Shown here: positions 5,832 to 6,090 of the stretch, piece after piece
How the letters are laid out: each line of letters opens with the position of its first letter
Position numbering within the stretch: position 1 is the first letter of the stretch
Source of the DNA: Piscirickettsiaceae bacterium
Lineage (GTDB): Bacteria > Pseudomonadota > Gammaproteobacteria > PS1 > Pseudothioglobaceae
Direction: 5' to 3'
Assembly: GCA_012963565.1 (NCBI GenBank)
Contig: DTVJ01000272.1
Coordinates: forward strand, 11,250-17,339
Length of the DNA stretch: 6,090 nt
The notes under the pieces: generated by a model
Told to the model about the DNA's origin: nothing
What the model saw: the letters and a program-made list of their open reading frames with translations, nothing else
Database searches by the model: none
Translations under genes and position numbers: made by a program

Positions 5832-6090
5832 CTCGATGACTGATAACCTCTCTTTCTGAATCGCATCAGCAATATTACTTTTATCTAAGCTAGTAATATC
5901 AATATTACTGAGCTCGTTTTGCAATTGCATAATCGGTTGATTGTCCACACCCAACAATGCGAAAATCTTTAATAAATTCTCAAAGCGTTCTTTGCGTCTG
6001 AGTGCATCCGTCTTGGTGAAAAATTCCAATACAAATTCACTATCATGCTGGGTAAACGTACCCGCAAACTGATGCCATTGACTAGTTAGT
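5808..6090 (-). CDS. cca: C-terminal end of a probable tRNA nucleotidyltransferase (CCA-adding enzyme), start outside the window
   Basis: The reading frame is open from the right edge to a TGA at 5808-5810 and gives 93 residues. The upstream codons before the TTG at 6029 (…QWHQFAGTFTQHDSEFV…) are also open, so this is the tail of a longer protein, not a small gene starting at TTG. The pattern FTKTDALRRKERFENLL followed by a helix ending IADAIQKERLSVIELF resembles the C-terminus of bacterial Cca (in E. coli LFEQLDAFRKPQRVE… and IREELTRRRIAAVASW). Cca adds or repairs the CCA end of tRNAs. The nucleotidyltransferase and HD motifs would lie outside the window, so the assignment rests on the tail alone. 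Its last 24 bases overlap the end of the convergent nuclease gene. Confidence 0.72.
   Translation of the reverse strand, partial: LTSQWHQFAGTFTQHDSEFVLEFFTKTDALRRKERFENLLKIFALLGVDNQPIMQLQNELSNIDITSLDKSNIADAIQKERLSVIELFLNSTE
5872..5909. repeat. Three-arm inverted/direct repeat inside the 3' end of the cca-like gene
   Basis: The 8-mer atattact occurs at 5872-5879 and 5902-5909, with its exact reverse complement agtaatat at 5892-5899. The middle arm could pair with either outer arm: a 12-nt loop on the left, or a tight palindrome on the right. It is coding, and the two outer arms correspond to two S-N-I tripeptides in the protein. It lies 40-80 bases past the end of the nuclease gene, where a terminator for that transcript might be expected, but no clean T run follows on the plus strand. 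Confidence 0.5.

Noticed and set aside
5808..6029. A stand-alone 73-aa protein starting with TTG at 6029
   Set aside because: The frame stays open to the window edge, and the upstream residues continue the same type of sequence, so this is the tail of a larger gene.

Overview
The window is an A+T-rich piece of bacterial chromosome carrying ordinary housekeeping genes packed closely together. The gene set is trigger factor/ClpP, a dihaem cytochrome c4, a small monohaem cytochrome c, the GTPase EngB, an AddB-like nuclease of the 'probable DNA repair protein' type, and the end of a CCA-adding enzyme. Together these point to a proteobacterium, most likely a gammaproteobacterium. From general knowledge, cytochrome c4 genes next to and divergent from engB are common in that class. 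The base composition and protein style would suit a small-genome marine sulphur-oxidiser type (SUP05/Thioglobus-like), but that is inference only. I see no insertion sequence, prophage, CRISPR array, tRNA or rRNA, and no foreign-looking segment.

Layout: Positions 1-1570 hold a minus-strand unit. A promoter near 1536-1563 drives tig (192-1499), which runs with zero spacing (TAAATG) into clpP, and clpP leaves the window at its left edge. Positions 1571-2703 hold two minus-strand exported cytochromes c. The monohaem gene (2395-2682) is upstream and the dihaem c4 gene (1636-2277) is downstream. Each is followed by a clear intrinsic terminator. The terminator between them contains a perfect TATAAT on the same strand, so it may double as the c4 promoter. 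Positions 2704-2764 are a divergent control region. From there engB (2765-3364) runs rightwards and overlaps by 11 bp a long gene (3354-5831) for a PD-(D/E)XK nuclease with a four-cysteine iron-sulphur signature. That gene ends tail-to-tail inside the last codons of a minus-strand gene (5808 to beyond 6090), whose C-terminus looks like tRNA nucleotidyltransferase (cca).

How the genes work together: tig and clpP act in protein folding and turnover, with clpX expected next, outside the window. The cytochromes are periplasmic electron carriers, probably feeding a terminal oxidase. EngB assists assembly of the 50S ribosomal subunit. The nuclease probably processes DNA ends with a helicase partner that is not in view. 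No stretch longer than 300 bp lacks a gene. The window looks largely ordinary. The points most worth a second look are the poorly characterised AddB-like protein, the terminator/promoter overlap between the cytochromes, the shared module in the two cytochromes, and the lack of Shine-Dalgarno sequences at clpP and engB.
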